Shown: positions 26,943-36,604 of the stretch, piece after piece
How positions within the stretch are numbered: position 1 is the first letter of the stretch
Layout of the letters: the number at the start of each line of letters is the position of its first letter
Source: Chitinophagaceae bacterium
GTDB taxonomy: Bacteria; Bacteroidota; Bacteroidia; Chitinophagales; Chitinophagaceae
Direction: 5' to 3'
DNA: 64,000 nucleotides
Assembly (NCBI GenBank): GCA_947458275.1
Contig: CANGYR010000001.1
Span: forward strand, 248,001 to 312,000
The notes under the pieces: model-generated
Seen by the model: only the letters and a program-made list of their open reading frames with translations
What the model was told of the DNA's origin: nothing
Database searches by the model: none
Position numbers and translations under genes: made by a program

Positions 26943-29690
26943 TCAGATTACTATATTAACCATTTTACCTTTTACAAATATGATTTTTTTTGGAGATTTA
27001 CCTTCCAGCCATTTTTGAATGACGGCATCTTCCAAAACAACCTTTTCCACTTCAGATTGTTCAGCCGAAAGAGAAATATTTATGTTGGTGCGCACCTTAC
27101 CATTCACAGAAACAGGATATTCTTTATTGGTCTCCACAAGGTATTTATTTTCAAAAACCGGATAAGCTGCATCCAGCACTGAACCATGATTTCCGAGCTG
27201 ACTCCACAATTCTTCCGCAATATGTGGGGCGTAGGGAGTTAATAAAATCAATAGTTTCTCTAAAACTTCTTTTTTACTGCATTTAAGCTCTCCCAGTTCA
27301 TTTACACAAACCATGAAAGCGCTGACAGCGGTATTGAAAGAAAAGTTCTCCGTATCTGATTCAATTTTTTTAATGGTGCGATGCAATACTTTCAATTCGG
27401 CATCAGTTGCTTTTTCTTCATTCCATACTTTGCCTTTCAAATCATCATTAAACAAACGCCAAAGTTTTCTCAGAAAGCGATGCACCCCTTCAATGCCTTT
27501 TGTATCCCAGGGTTTACTTTGTTCTATCGGCCCCAAAAACATCTCATACATCCTGAAAGTGTCCGCTCCGTATTTCAATACCAAATCATCCGGATTAACC
27601 GTATTGTATTTCGACTTGGACATTTTTTCTACTTCGCTTCCGCAGATATATTTTTCATTTTCTACAATGAAGTCAACATTGGCAAAATCCGGTTTCCATT
27701 TTTTAAACGCTTCCATATTCAGCTCCATACCATCCACCAGGTTCACATCCACATGCAACTCGTCTGTCTCATGCTGGTCTTTCAAACCTGCCGAAACAAA
27801 TGTATTGGTCCCTTTTACTCTGTACACAAAACGGCTGCTTCCCTGAATCATTCCCTGATTGACCAGCTTTTTGAATGGCTCATCAAACCCTATGAAACCC
27901 AGATCATACAATACTTTCGTCCACATACGGCTGTACAATAAATGCCCGACTGCATGTTCGGTGCCGCCTATATACACATCAACCTGTCCCCAGTAATCAC
28001 TCGCTTTTCGATCACAAAATGTCTGATTATTTTTCGGATCCATGTATCTCAGAAAATACCAGGAAGACCCGGCATACCCCGGCATGGTGGACGTCTCCAG
28101 TTTTTCATTGCGCCAGGATTCAATATTGGCAAGAGGGCCCTCTCCTTCGGGACCCGGACCATATTTTTCTACATGTGGCAATTCTAAAGGCAGTTGAGAC
28201 TCCTCCAGCGCAACGGCAATACCGTCCTCCCATTTGATTGGGAATGGCTCTCCCCAATAACGCTGACGACTAAAGCCGGCATCGCGCATTTTATAATTGA
28301 TTTTTCTTTTACCCATACCGAGCGATTCCACTTTTTCAATGGCCACTTTTATAGCATCTTTCATCAGCAGGCCATTTAAAAAATCTGAATTTTCAAGAAT
28401 GGCTTCCTTAGTTGGATTGGCTTCGTTGCCATTAAAATGGCTGCCGATAATATTGGTGATGGGAATATTGAAATGCTTTGCAAACAAGAAATCTCTCTGA
28501 TCGCCGCAAGGAACGGCCATGATGGCCCCGGTGCCATAGCCCGCCAGTACATACTCTGCAATCCACACCGGAATTTTTTTGCCATTGAACGGATTCTCCG
28601 CGTAAGCTCCTGTAAAACAACCGGTGATCTGCTTTACCTCCGCCATCCGCTCACGGTCACTTCTGCTTTTCACATAAGTCAGATATTCGTCTATGCTTTT
28701 CCGTTGTTCATCAGTAGTGATTGACTGCACCAGTTCATGTTCAGGTGCCAGCACCAGAAAATCAACCCCAAAAATAGTGTCGGGACGGGTGGTGTAGACT
28801 TTGATGGAGTTAGCGCCACCCATCCGAAAATCCATCTCACAACCTTCACTTTTACCAATCCAATTGCGCTGCATTTCCTTCATCGAATCGCTGAATTCCA
28901 CTTTATTTAGGCCTTCCAACAAGCGGTCGGCATAAGCAGTGATGCGCAGATACCACTGACGCATTTTCTTTTTTATCACCGGATGCCCCCCTCTCTCACT
29001 AACGCCATTCACCACTTCATCATTTGCCAACACGGTACCCAGCGCCTCGCACCAGTTTACTTCTCCAAAGGAAGAGTACGCCAGCCGGAAATTCATCAGA
29101 ATATCTTCCTGCTGTTTTTTGGAAAAAGATGTCCACTCTTCGGCAGAAAAAGCCACTCCTGCGTATTGCTTAACACCGCCAGATCCTGAAGTCTCAAATA
29201 TCTTTATTAAAGAATCAATTGATTCCGCTTTTTGAGCGGCAACATTGTACCAGCTTTTAAACAATTGAAGAAAAAGCCATTGCGTCCATTTATAATAATC
29301 CGGACTGCTGGTTCTTACTTCACGCTCCCAGTCATAACAAAAACCAATTTTATCAAGTTGCGCCTTGAAGGTTTTAATGTTTTTTTCGGTGGTATCCGCA
29401 GGATGCTGTCCGGTTTCAATGGCATATTGCTCAGCCGGCAGCCCAAAGCTGTCAAACCCCATAGGATGCAACACATTATACCCTTTCAGTCTTTTATAGC
29501 GACTGAAAATATCGCTGGCAATATATCCGAGAGGATGGCCTACATGCAGGCCTGCACCACTTGGATAGGGAAACATATCCAATACATAATAGGATAGTTT
29601 CGGGGAATCATTGCTTACCCGGTAAGCCTCGCTTTCGCTCCATTTTTTTTGCCATTTTTCCTCAATTGCTCTGTAATTATACTCCATCAA
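26943..29690 (-). CDS. leuS: Leucyl-tRNA synthetase
   Basis: Class I aminoacyl-tRNA synthetase charging tRNA-Leu, 915 residues. The HIGH motif is HVGH at 49-52 within PYPSGAGLHVGHPLGY. The CP1 editing domain includes TTRPDTIFGVDFLVLAPEHE and GTGAIMAVPCGDQRD. The KMSKS motif is intact (EKMSKSKYNTV) in the latter half. Anticodon-binding and C-terminal domains complete it. It lies 52 bp upstream of dxs on the same strand and diverges from ftsX. Confidence 0.98.
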   Translation of the reverse strand: MMEYNYRAIEEKWQKKWSESEAYRVSNDSPKLSYYVLDMFPYPSGAGLHVGHPLGYIASDIFSRYKRLKGYNVLHPMGFDSFGLPAEQYAIETGQHPADTTEKNIKTFKAQLDKIGFCYDWEREVRTSSPDYYKWTQWLFLQLFKSWYNVAAQKAESIDSLIKIFETSGSGGVKQYAGVAFSAEEWTSFSKKQQEDILMNFRLAYSSFGEVNWCEALGTVLANDEVVNGVSERGGHPVIKKKMRQWYLRITAYADRLLEGLNKVEFSDSMKEMQRNWIGKSEGCEMDFRMGGANSIKVYTTRPDTIFGVDFLVLAPEHELVQSITTDEQRKSIDEYLTYVKSRSDRERMAEVKQITGCFTGAYAENPFNGKKIPVWIAEYVLAGYGTGAIMAVPCGDQRDFLFAKHFNIPITNIIGSHFNGNEANPTKEAILENSDFLNGLLMKDAIKVAIEKVESLGMGKRKINYKMRDAGFSRQRYWGEPFPIKWEDGIAVALEESQLPLELPHVEKYGPGPEGEGPLANIESWRNEKLETSTMPGYAGSSWYFLRYMDPKNNQTFCDRKASDYWGQVDVYIGGTEHAVGHLLYSRMWTKVLYDLGFIGFDEPFKKLVNQGMIQGSSRFVYRVKGTNTFVSAGLKDQHETDELHVDVNLVDGMELNMEAFKKWKPDFANVDFIVENEKYICGSEVEKMSKSKYNTVNPDDLVLKYGADTFRMYEMFLGPIEQSKPWDTKGIEGVHRFLRKLWRLFNDDLKGKVWNEEKATDAELKVLHRTIKKIESDTENFSFNTAVSAFMVCVNELGELKCSKKEVLEKLLILLTPYAPHIAEELWSQLGNHGSVLDAAYPVFENKYLVETNKEYPVSVNGKVRTNINISLSAEQSEVEKVVLEDAVIQKWLEGKSPKKIIFVKGKMVNIVI

Positions 29691-29838
29691 TCAGCTTTTA
29701 AATAATTATTGTGTTTAGATGTATTTATCCTTTTGCCTCCATGCTGTTTAATTAAATAATTTAATTATTTAACAAAACAACAAGCAGACTCATAAACATA
29801 TAAAAATAAATTTGGAAGATAAATAAACCTGCAGCATA

Positions 29839-29846
29839 CAAAATTA
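29839..29846 (-). promoter_or_regulatory. -7 element, possible leuS promoter
   Basis: The minus strand reads TAATTTTG, fitting TAnnTTTG, but lies ~149 bp before leuS, so the leader would be long. The 226-bp leuS-ftsX gap shows no other gene. Confidence 0.35.
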
Positions 29847-29868
29847 AAGCAAACCACTTAAAATCTTG

Positions 29869-29876
29869 TACTTTTG
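29869..29876 (+). promoter_or_regulatory. -7 element, ftsX operon promoter
   Basis: TACTTTTG matches TAnnTTTG, 40 bp before the ftsX ATG; predicted leader about 33 nt. Confidence 0.5.
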
Positions 29877-29916
29877 TAGGGCTTGGAATATATTTACTTA
29901 ACTCTTATTAATTGGT

Positions 29917-30795
29917 ATGTCACAAACAGGCAAAGCTTCCGGTAAAAAAAGTAAACCTTCGTACAGTTATGCAATCATTGGGGTTGCATTGGTATTGTTT
30001 TTATTTGGAATAGTAGGGTGGTTTTTCCTTAATCTGAGAAAGACCGGAGATTATTTTAAAGAAAATATTCAGGTGCATACTTACCTCAACAGAGATGCTT
30101 CAAAAAAACAAGTAGACAGTCTGATAAAATACATCACAGCTTTACCGTATGCCAATAGAGTGGAATATGTTACAAAAGAAAAGGCCATTCAAAAATGGAA
30201 TAATGATAACGATACCACCTGGAGCAAATTTTTAAAAAACAACCCGCTTCCCGAGAGCATTGATTTCTATGTGAAAGCCAATTATGTTGAGGAAGACAGT
30301 TTAAATATCCTCTCCACCACCCTACAGAGCCATTTCCCCGGGGTTATTTCTGAATTTCAATTCCCCACCGAGACGGTATCCAAAGTGAGCAATTATGTGA
30401 AGACTGCCGGCGTAATATTTTTGATTACAGCAATCATACTCACCATTCTGGTGATATTTTCTATTGACAACACCATCAGATTGGCCATGTACAGCAACCG
30501 CTTCCTCATAAAGACAATGCAAATGGTTGGTGCCACACGAGGATTTATTGCCCGGCCAATCAATCAAAGAGCTGTCATCAACGGTCTGATTTCTGCGCTG
30601 ATTGCCATCTTCGTTATATGGGGAACTGTTTTGCTGATTGAAAGCTTCATCCCTGATTTTAAATTACTAAGAGACAATACCGGCTTGACTTTGCTTTTTT
30701 TGTTAATCATCATTTTAGGAATAGCCATCTCTCTCGTAAGTACTCACAGAGCTGTAATCAAATACCTTAAAATGAAACTGGATGATTTATATTAA
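29917..30795 (+). CDS. ftsX: Cell division ABC transporter permease FtsX
   Basis: Inner-membrane partner of the ATPase FtsE, controlling septal peptidoglycan hydrolases. It has 292 residues: membrane segment 1 at about 20-43, a periplasmic domain (NIQVHTYLNRDASKKQVDSL onward), then three membrane segments (about 168-190, 222-245 and 260-280). The MacB/FtsX-type LIKTMQMVGATRGFI block between segments 2 and 3 is diagnostic. It heads a plus-strand group with the DUF3098 gene and uppP, all envelope related. ftsE is not adjacent. Confidence 0.95.
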   Translation: MSQTGKASGKKSKPSYSYAIIGVALVLFLFGIVGWFFLNLRKTGDYFKENIQVHTYLNRDASKKQVDSLIKYITALPYANRVEYVTKEKAIQKWNNDNDTTWSKFLKNNPLPESIDFYVKANYVEEDSLNILSTTLQSHFPGVISEFQFPTETVSKVSNYVKTAGVIFLITAIILTILVIFSIDNTIRLAMYSNRFLIKTMQMVGATRGFIARPINQRAVINGLISALIAIFVIWGTVLLIESFIPDFKLLRDNTGLTLLFLLIIILGIAISLVSTHRAVIKYLKMKLDDLY

Positions 30796-30837
30796 GTAAG
30801 TATTATCTTAGTGTACCTCTCTCATAGAATTTTAATT

Positions 30838-31092
30838 ATGGAAAAAAATAAAAAAACAACACCGGTCAAATCAAATTTATTTGGCAAAGAAAACTATCTC
30901 TGGATGCTGATTGGCGCAGTTGTTCTATCTCTGGGATTCTTTTTGATGGCCGGAGGAAAAAGCAATGATCCAAAAGTTTTTGATACCAAAGAAGTGTACA
31001 GCTTCACCCGGATAACAATCGCACCTGCTTTAATTGTGCTTGGTTTCATCATTGAAATCATTGCTATTATGAAGAAGAATAAAACCGACTGA
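30838..31092 (+). CDS. DUF3098 family membrane protein
   Basis: Small membrane protein of 84 residues with two membrane segments (about 23-41 and 62-80). The blocks LFGKENYLWMLIGAVVL and FTRITIAPALIVLGF are typical of DUF3098, found in Bacteroidetes next to ftsX and uppP. I chose the ATG at 30838; a GTG at 30811 would add nine unconvincing residues. Its stop codon overlaps the uppP ATG by one base, so it is translationally coupled. Function is unknown; context suggests cell-wall or division work. Confidence 0.85.
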   Translation: MEKNKKTTPVKSNLFGKENYLWMLIGAVVLSLGFFLMAGGKSNDPKVFDTKEVYSFTRITIAPALIVLGFIIEIIAIMKKNKTD

Positions 31093-31937
31093 TGGATATC
31101 ATTCAAAGTATTGTAGTGGCAATTGTGGAGGGCTTGACTGAGTTTATTCCAGTTTCTTCTACCGGACACATGATTATCACCGAAAAACTATTGCATATTC
31201 CGGATGATAATTTCACCAAACTATTCACCGTAGCCATTCAGTTGGGAGCTATTCTGGCTGTAGTGGTACTCTATAGGAAAAATTTTCTTGCATTCAGGAA
31301 TATTCATTTCTATTTAAAACTGGTGGCCGGGGTGCTGCCCGCTTTAATTCTGGGATATCTTTTTTCTGAAAAAATTGACAACCTTCTTGAAAGCAGTACT
31401 ACGGTTGCCATTACTTTACTTGCCGGCGGTATCGTCCTCTTGTTTATTGATAAAATGTTCAATCAAACATCGTTAGGTGATGAAAAAGAAACCACCTATT
31501 CCAACGCGCTTATTATTGGTTTCTGGCAATGCCTGGCCATGATTCCGGGGGTGAGCAGAAGTGCCGCATCAATTATCGGCGGAATGCAACAAAAATTAAG
31601 CAGAAGCGCTGCGGCAGAGTTTTCGTTTTTTCTGGCGGTTCCTACCATGCTCGCTGCAACAGCCTATTCATTGTTCGTAAAAAACTGGAACAGGGATGTA
31701 TACGGAAATGAAATAGAATCAACCGTAATCAGAGGATATGACATCATTCTCGAAACAAGTCAAAACACAATATCTTTTATTGCAGGAAATATAGTGGCTT
31801 TTATTGTCGCAATGATTGCTATAAAATTTTTTATAGGGTTTTTGAAAAAACATGGCTTCAGAATTTGGGGTATTTACAGAATAGTGGTGGGTGCACTTCT
31901 GTTGGTCTTAATTTATACCGGATATCTTAAGCCATAG
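31092..31937 (+). CDS. uppP: Undecaprenyl-diphosphatase UppP/BacA
   Basis: Polytopic membrane phosphatase regenerating the undecaprenyl phosphate carrier used by MraY/MurG. It has 281 residues. The two catalytic motifs are present: EGLTEFIPVSSTGHM (13-27) and PGVSRSAASIIGG (about 153-165). It overlaps the DUF3098 stop codon. High expression of this family confers bacitracin tolerance in other bacteria. Confidence 0.96.
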   Translation: MDIIQSIVVAIVEGLTEFIPVSSTGHMIITEKLLHIPDDNFTKLFTVAIQLGAILAVVVLYRKNFLAFRNIHFYLKLVAGVLPALILGYLFSEKIDNLLESSTTVAITLLAGGIVLLFIDKMFNQTSLGDEKETTYSNALIIGFWQCLAMIPGVSRSAASIIGGMQQKLSRSAAAEFSFFLAVPTMLAATAYSLFVKNWNRDVYGNEIESTVIRGYDIILETSQNTISFIAGNIVAFIVAMIAIKFFIGFLKKHGFRIWGIYRIVVGALLLVLIYTGYLKP

Positions 31938-32020
31938 ACCAACCTTGTCCCAAAAAAGTATTTTGGTTTGTCGCATTTAATCACATTGAAATTTGCTATT
32001 TTCAGCTTTCATTCAATTTT

Positions 32021-33358
32021 ATGCAAACTGCCTCTAAGAAAATCATCAACGGATGGGCCATGTATGACTGGGCTAATTCCGTTTACAATCTGGTAATTAC
32101 TTCTACTATTTTTCCGACTTATTTTGAAATCATCACAAAACAAAGAACTGACAGTAACGGAAACGCATACGTTACTTTTTTAGGAAGAGAATTTGTCAAC
32201 ACCTCTTTATACAATTATGCACTTGCTGCTGCGTTTCTTATTGTAGCGGTATTGTCACCCATTTTGTCATCCATTGCAGACCTAAGAGGTAACAAAAAAA
32301 AATTCATGCGATTTTTTTTAACGCTGGGAAGTATTGCCTGCAGTCTGCTTTTCTTTTTTAACGGCCCCGACCAACTCACACTTGGTATATTATGTATGAC
32401 ATTCGCCTGTATAGGATTCTGGAGCAGTCTTGTGTTCTATAATTCCTATTTGCCTGAAATTGCCGCGCCTGAAGATCGCGATCGGGTAAGTGCGAGGGGT
32501 TTTGCAATGGGATATATCGGAAGCATCATTCTGCAGGTTATCTGCTTTGTGTTTGTATTTGTACCCGGCCTCATTGGCGGAGATGAAAACTCAACCATTC
32601 AATTCAGGCTCTCTTTTTTACTGGTGGGTATTTGGTGGTGGGCTTTTGGTCAGTTTTCACTTGGCAGATTACCTCAGGGAACTCCTGTGAGAATGAATAA
32701 CAATAACAATATCATCATCAATGGATATAAGGAATTAGGGGATGTTTGGAATCAATTGAAGTACCTGAGTGTCTTAAAAAGATTTCTGCTCGCTTTCTTC
32801 TTTTACAATATGGGTGTACAAACTGTTATGCTTGCTGCTACCTTGTATGGAAAAAGTGAATTACAAATTCCAACCACCAATCTGATTATTGCTATTTTGA
32901 TTATACAAATCATCGCCATACCCGGAGCATTCGTCATTTCCAATCTTTCAAAAAGAATTGGCAATTTCAATGCACTAATCATTTGCGTGATTGTTTGGAT
33001 AGGACTTTGCATTGGAGGATACCTGCTTCCCGCAAAAGGTATTTTCCCTTTTTATGCACTCGCATTGGTGGTAGGTTTTGTAATGGGTGGCATTCAAAGC
33101 TTGAGCAGAAGTACCTACAGCAAGCTGATGCCTGTGACGAAAGACACTACCTCTTTTTTCAGCTTTTTCGATGTTACTGAAAAAATTGCCATTGTAATCG
33201 GAATGTTCAGTTTCGGATATATAACTGAACTCACGGGCTCTCAGCGAAATTCAGTATTGGCATTGATGGTATTTTTTATTGTAGGTCTGATTTTATTATT
33301 CATGGCCAACAGCAGACAAAACAAACTCATCAGAGAAAGCAATTTGACTAACGATTGA
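32021..33358 (+). CDS. MFS transporter, UMF1/Atg22-like family
   Basis: Inner-membrane transporter of 445 residues with about twelve membrane segments. The N-terminal INGWAMYDWANSVYNLVITS (8-27) is the signature of the UMF1/Atg22 branch of the major facilitator superfamily. VMGGIQSLSRSTYSKLMP is a conserved loop late in the protein. The yeast relative Atg22 exports amino acids from the vacuole; bacterial substrates are unknown. It lies 83 bp after uppP. Confidence 0.9.
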   Translation: MQTASKKIINGWAMYDWANSVYNLVITSTIFPTYFEIITKQRTDSNGNAYVTFLGREFVNTSLYNYALAAAFLIVAVLSPILSSIADLRGNKKKFMRFFLTLGSIACSLLFFFNGPDQLTLGILCMTFACIGFWSSLVFYNSYLPEIAAPEDRDRVSARGFAMGYIGSIILQVICFVFVFVPGLIGGDENSTIQFRLSFLLVGIWWWAFGQFSLGRLPQGTPVRMNNNNNIIINGYKELGDVWNQLKYLSVLKRFLLAFFFYNMGVQTVMLAATLYGKSELQIPTTNLIIAILIIQIIAIPGAFVISNLSKRIGNFNALIICVIVWIGLCIGGYLLPAKGIFPFYALALVVGFVMGGIQSLSRSTYSKLMPVTKDTTSFFSFFDVTEKIAIVIGMFSFGYITELTGSQRNSVLALMVFFIVGLILLFMANSRQNKLIRESNLTND

Positions 33359-33380
33359 TTAATTTTTTAACGAATAAAGA

Positions 33381-34217
33381 ATGAATATTTATACCATAAA
33401 TACGGGCTTTTTCAAACTTGATGGTGGAGCGATGTTTGGCGTAGTGCCAAAAAGCATATGGAACAAACTGAATCCCGCCGACGAAAACAATATGTGCACC
33501 TGGGCAATGAGATGTCTGTTGATTGAAGTTGGCAATCGGTTAATCTTAATAGACAATGGTATTGGAGACAAACAAGATGAAAAGTTTTTCAGCCACTATT
33601 ATCTTCACGGTGATGACACTTTAGATAAGTCTCTTGAAAAACATGGTTTTCACCGAAACGACATCACGGATGTTATTCTCACTCATTTACATTTTGACCA
33701 TTGCGGAGGAAGTATAACCAGAGAAAACAATCTTCTAGTACCTGCTTTCAAAAATGCAGTTTACTGGAGCAATCAAAGGCACTGGAAATGGGCAACAGAA
33801 CCGAATGAAAGAGAAAAAGCATCTTTTCTGAGAGAAAATATTCTTCCCATTCAAGAAAGCGGACAGCTTAAATTTATTGAGACAGGAGCAGATGATTTTC
33901 CAAAAAATATTATTATCAGACAGGCGTTTGGACATACAGATGCAATGATGTTGCCTCAAATTACTTATAAGGATAAAACTATTTTATTCATGGCAGACTT
34001 ACTTCCATCGGCGGCACATATTCCGCTACCGTATGTAATGGGTTATGACATGTTCCCGTTGACTACTTTAAATGAAAAAAAATCTTTTCTTACTGAAGCT
34101 CTTCAAAACAACTATGTGCTGTTTTTTGAACACGACCCATTAATTGAAAGTGGCACACTGGTCATGACTGAAAAAGGAATAAGATTAGGAGAGAAGTTCA
34201 GATTAAATGAGCTATAA
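33381..34217 (+). CDS. MBL-fold metallo-hydrolase
   Basis: A 278-residue metallo-beta-lactamase-fold hydrolase without signal peptide. The metal motif HLHFDH is at about 101-106, preceded by DNGIGDKQDE and followed by FGHTDAMMLP and the FMADLLPSAAHI aspartate block. This layout matches N-acyl homoserine lactonase/glyoxalase II-like enzymes, but the substrate is not readable. It starts 22 bp after the MFS gene, suggesting cotranscription, and converges on the DUF3108 gene with a 16-bp gap. Confidence 0.9.
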   Translation: MNIYTINTGFFKLDGGAMFGVVPKSIWNKLNPADENNMCTWAMRCLLIEVGNRLILIDNGIGDKQDEKFFSHYYLHGDDTLDKSLEKHGFHRNDITDVILTHLHFDHCGGSITRENNLLVPAFKNAVYWSNQRHWKWATEPNEREKASFLRENILPIQESGQLKFIETGADDFPKNIIIRQAFGHTDAMMLPQITYKDKTILFMADLLPSAAHIPLPYVMGYDMFPLTTLNEKKSFLTEALQNNYVLFFEHDPLIESGTLVMTEKGIRLGEKFRLNEL

Positions 34218-34233
34218 ATGAAAGCAGCAATTA

Positions 34234-35028
34234 TTATAAGCCTATTAGGGATGTTAATGGATATCTGAGGTTTCTATACCCCATCATGTCAACTTTTATT
34301 GATCCCACTATAATAGGACTCTCTACCCTCAATAATAAATGATTGGGGTCATCGCTTACCCAGGCCGTCATTTTTTCGCCCCCTTGAAAAATAGTTCCTT
34401 TAATCAGCAAGGGACTGAATTTGATGGCCCTGAATTTACCATATTTGGTTTTAATCTTTTCCTTACCCAGATACCTGATATAAAGATGGTACACCTCATC
34501 GTCAAGAAACATATCAAAAGGAATTTTATCACCCTTCTTGTATTTATCAAAATCAATGTTTCTGGCGTAATACACGGCACTTACCACATCCTGCATACAG
34601 TCGGTAATTTTAAAAACACCATTTGTACTCACTGCAGTATTGGCCGTCTGATTAAATGTTACATTGTTATAAATTTTAGTGCCTCCTTCCTCTACCTGGC
34701 GAATAAATTTATATGGAGTCAGCGTAGCAGTATCTATATAACTCTCATAACGATCCCTTACTTTAAAAAAATTATCAAAAAAAGAATACGTCTTTCCAAC
34801 ACCAACCGCATGATACACAGGCTTGCCATTATACCTTTCAAGTTTGGTAGTGAAAGTGGCTTCCCCTGCACCAATATAAGCTCCCATTGTATTGTAGAAT
34901 ACAGTCATCTGCACTGTCTCCCCTGATATAAATGCTTTGTTTCTGATGCCGCAATTATCCGCATTGCGCTTACTGAATCCGGTAAACAACAGGCATGCAC
35001 TCAATATTGATATCTTCAATAAACTCAT
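34234..35028 (-). CDS. DUF3108 domain-containing exported protein
   Basis: A 264-residue protein with an N-terminal signal sequence (LKISILSACLLFTGFSK). The body matches the DUF3108 pattern: GETVQMTVFYNTMGAYIGAG near the start and GKFRAIKFSPLLIKGTIFQGG toward the end. It is probably periplasmic and beta-rich; function is unknown. Its ATG overlaps the stop of the upstream membrane protein gene by 4 bp, so the two are coupled. Confidence 0.83.
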   Translation of the reverse strand: MSLLKISILSACLLFTGFSKRNADNCGIRNKAFISGETVQMTVFYNTMGAYIGAGEATFTTKLERYNGKPVYHAVGVGKTYSFFDNFFKVRDRYESYIDTATLTPYKFIRQVEEGGTKIYNNVTFNQTANTAVSTNGVFKITDCMQDVVSAVYYARNIDFDKYKKGDKIPFDMFLDDEVYHLYIRYLGKEKIKTKYGKFRAIKFSPLLIKGTIFQGGEKMTAWVSDDPNHLLLRVESPIIVGSIKVDMMGYRNLRYPLTSLIGL

Positions 35029-36002
35029 CTCGGTTTAATAATTTTTATTCCAAGAATAAATATACTACCCAAAATAGCCGGCACCACCAAATTAATACAC
35101 CAAATAATAAAAGATGCCGCATGTATACCGATGACATTAGTGCTGAATAAACCAAGTATCAATACACCGGCAGTAGCCCTTATTGGCAGCTCAGTAAATC
35201 CTATAGTGGGTACCAATGCCATAAAATAATAAAAGACCGAAATCAACCAGATACTCAAGATAAATTCTATATTAACATTCATTACCCTGAGCAGTAAAGC
35301 ATATTGCAATATAAAAATCAAATACCTTAAAAAAGAAAGGGAAAGAATAATTAACAATTGTTTTCGGCTAACCTTATCAATGTATTGAATATACCTTGCA
35401 ATTTTTTTCCCAAATGTAAATTGAGATAACCATTTCAACGGCAGCCCGACATTGAAAAAAAACAATAACAATAATAATGAAGTCACAATGCCAACAATCA
35501 ATAAGAGCTGAGTGGAGAAATAAGAAATTCCCTCAAATCTGGTAGCGATAGCCGATTGAGAATTTATAAAAACAATTCCCAAAGTTCCCATTATAATTGT
35601 AACCGACAATTGACTGACGCTTCCAAGTATTGTCAGAGAAATTGCCGGAATACGATTCCATTCGTCGAGATACATAACTCTTCCGCCATATTCTCCCACA
35701 CGATTAGGTGTAAGCATAGTGATACTGCAACCGGATAGCACCGCTTTTATTGAAGTAAATAATGAAATTTTCTGAAGTGGCAATATCAAGCGTCTCCACT
35801 TAATTGATTCAATTCCCCAGTTTAAAAACATTAAAAAAAATGCAACCCAGAAAAAAATATTTTGCCAGCCGAACTTGATCTGAGTCCAGCGCTCGGGCAA
35901 ATCTGGCTGTTTAATAATTTGCTTGTACAAACTATAAGACAAAACAATAAAGAGCAATGGCCCGAAGAAATAGTTGACTATTAATTTTATACTTTTGTTC
36001 AA
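35025..36002 (-). CDS. Flippase-like (LPG synthase TM region / UPF0104) membrane protein
   Basis: A 325-residue polytopic membrane protein with about eight segments. KWRRLILPLQKISLFTSIKAVLSG and LTPNRVGEYGGRVMYL are typical of the lysylphosphatidylglycerol-synthase transmembrane region family, which includes lipid flippases. No catalytic aminoacyl-transfer domain is attached, so lipid translocation is the more likely role. It is coupled to the DUF3108 gene and divergent from ruvC, whose promoter lies inside its first codons. Confidence 0.83.
   Translation of the reverse strand: MNKSIKLIVNYFFGPLLFIVLSYSLYKQIIKQPDLPERWTQIKFGWQNIFFWVAFFLMFLNWGIESIKWRRLILPLQKISLFTSIKAVLSGCSITMLTPNRVGEYGGRVMYLDEWNRIPAISLTILGSVSQLSVTIIMGTLGIVFINSQSAIATRFEGISYFSTQLLLIVGIVTSLLLLLFFFNVGLPLKWLSQFTFGKKIARYIQYIDKVSRKQLLIILSLSFLRYLIFILQYALLLRVMNVNIEFILSIWLISVFYYFMALVPTIGFTELPIRATAGVLILGLFSTNVIGIHAASFIIWCINLVVPAILGSIFILGIKIIKPR
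35990..35997 (+). promoter_or_regulatory. -7 element, ruvC promoter
   Basis: TACTTTTG matches TAnnTTTG, 38 bp before the ruvC start and inside the 5' end of the divergent membrane-protein gene. Confidence 0.45.
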
Positions 36003-36034
36003 GAGAGAAATTATAAGTAAAATTAAGTGTCACT

Positions 36035-36598
36035 TTGCAAAAAGCATCAAAAATCATTTTAGGAATAGATCCCGGAACCATAATCATGGGATTTGGCCTG
36101 ATAAAAATCAACGGCTCATCGATGGAATTAGTAGAAATGGGTGTACTTAAACTGGCCACCAAAGACGATGCTTATGAAAGGCTTCAAAAAATTCATGATA
36201 AGGTAAGTACACTTATAAAAAAACACCACCCTGATAGTTTTGCTATTGAAGCCCCTTTTTTCGGAAAAAATGTTCAGAGTATGCTAAAACTTGGGCGAGC
36301 ACAAGGTGTGGCTATCGCTGCAGCAATGCAAGCCGGACTAAGCGTTAATGAATACTCTCCAAAAAAAATAAAACAATCCATAACTGGCAATGGTAATGCC
36401 GGAAAAGAGCAAGTAATGAAAATGCTTCAGAAGATATTGTCATTTGATGAAGATCCAAAACATATGGATGCTTCAGATGCCCTGGCCGCAGCCGTTTGTC
36501 ACCATTTTCAACATAAAAATGTAATGCCTGCAAATGCCGGAAAAGTCAGCGGATGGAAAGATTTTATTAGTAAAAATCCTCAGAAAATTAAGAAATAG
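36035..36598 (+). CDS. ruvC: Holliday junction resolvase RuvC
   Basis: Dimeric endonuclease resolving Holliday junctions with RuvAB. It has 187 residues: ILGIDPGT with catalytic Asp12, FAIEAPFFGKNVQSMLKLGR containing the catalytic Glu, and a final acidic pair in DASDALAAAVCHH. TTG at 36035 is the only start that fits. It converges on the HIT gene with just 6 bp between stop codons. Confidence 0.95.
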   Translation: MQKASKIILGIDPGTIIMGFGLIKINGSSMELVEMGVLKLATKDDAYERLQKIHDKVSTLIKKHHPDSFAIEAPFFGKNVQSMLKLGRAQGVAIAAAMQAGLSVNEYSPKKIKQSITGNGNAGKEQVMKMLQKILSFDEDPKHMDASDALAAAVCHHFQHKNVMPANAGKVSGWKDFISKNPQKIKK

Positions 36599-36604
36599 CG
36601 CTTA

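Noticed and set aside
27313..27941. Two open frames of 177 and 186 codons antisense to leuS
   Set aside because: They lie wholly inside leuS, are in the complementary strand, and have low-complexity hydrophobic/serine-rich composition typical of shadow frames.
34339..34926. 195-codon frame opposite the DUF3108 gene
   Set aside because: Overlaps a well-supported gene and has no family-like motif.
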